Virus record (IMG/VR): IMGVR_UViG_3300032397_001426
Coordinates: 1 to 30,241 of that record
Reading direction: 5' to 3' (one strand)
Source: a virus
Length of the DNA stretch: 30,241 nt
The notes below the pieces were generated by a model that saw only the letters and a program-made list of their open reading frames with translations, had not been told where the DNA came from and made no database searches. This document shows, one piece after another, positions 30,136 to 30,241 of this stretch; within the stretch, counting starts at the first letter, position 1, and every line of letters starts with the position of its first letter. A program made the position numbers and the translations under genes.

Positions 30136-30241
30136 ATGTCTCTGGTCAACAGCCTCAAGAAACCTGGAGGCTTAGCACAGGTTCCAGATAAGCTAGAGCT
30201 TTACACTCAGCTAATCACCGCCGCTGAACCTCTGTTTGACC
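30136..30241 (+). CDS. Start of an unidentified gene (cut by window edge)
   Basis: ATG at 30136, three bases after the co-chaperonin stop, opens a frame that runs to the window edge (35 codons, MSLVNSLKKPGGLAQVP...). There is only a weak ribosome site. In T4 the genes after uvsX are replication genes (40, 41), and a replication or recombination function is possible, but the fragment is too short to recognise. Confidence 0.6.
   Translation, partial: MSLVNSLKKPGGLAQVPDKLELYTQLITAAEPLFD

Overview
This window looks like part of the genome of a large T4-superfamily myovirus (contractile tail). The evidence is a set of recognisable T4-type core genes, mostly in T4 order: neck proteins gp13 and gp14, tail sheath stabiliser gp15, tail tube gp19, a second tail-tube-fold protein (gp54-like), head completion protein gp4, small and large terminase (gp16, gp17), ssDNA-binding protein gp32 and the RecA-like recombinase UvsX. 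A GroES-like co-chaperonin follows uvsX. Genes are tightly packed, often with ATGA or TTGA stop/start overlaps. Virion genes are preceded by short TAAATA boxes that resemble T4 late promoters (TATAAATA). Host and phage species cannot be fixed from the window. I saw no tRNA, CRISPR array, insertion sequence or integrase.

Layout. 1-1291: 3' part of a repeat-rich adhesin-like protein with nine 72-bp tandem repeats. 1309-5263: a block of host-interaction or nucleic-acid genes (phosphoribosyltransferase-like protein, SprT-like metalloprotease, Cys4 zinc protein, small membrane protein, Rnl2-type RNA ligase, two unknowns), with a UUCG-loop terminator at 2363 and a good sigma70 promoter at 3497. 5260-6816: the only minus-strand gene, divergent from the structural cluster. 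6932-27246: the morphogenesis cluster, in which core virion genes alternate with accessory genes. 27284-30241: a membrane protein, then the replication/recombination genes 32, uvsX and a groES homologue, separated by terminators, with the start of one more gene at the right edge.

The most interesting feature is the accessory set. Many of these proteins start with a short stretch such as MKLTEVLRE, MKISELLVE, MTFKPFLAE, MRFKSHIDE, MKFKAYMLTE or MKLTDLLTE. These resemble the capsid-targeting sequences of T4 internal head proteins and Alt, and most contain an (I/L)-x-E site of the kind cut by the T4 prohead protease gp21. The bodies behind these leaders are diverse: a HELTH zinc metalloprotease, a protein-kinase-like fold, leucine-rich-repeat proteins with a shared C-terminal motif, a phosphoribosyltransferase-like protein, and members of a six-gene paralogous family marked by a 'SYVDEEVL' motif. 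My inference is that this phage packages a large cargo of effector proteins in its head and delivers them with the DNA. A 6.3-kb block of such genes separates the two terminase genes.

A second notable point is that the gp15 homologue has no ATG, GTG or TTG at its evident N-terminus. Twenty-four codons of gp15-like sequence lie upstream of the first ATG, behind a strong Shine-Dalgarno sequence, which suggests an AUU or AUA start, a recoding event or a sequence error.
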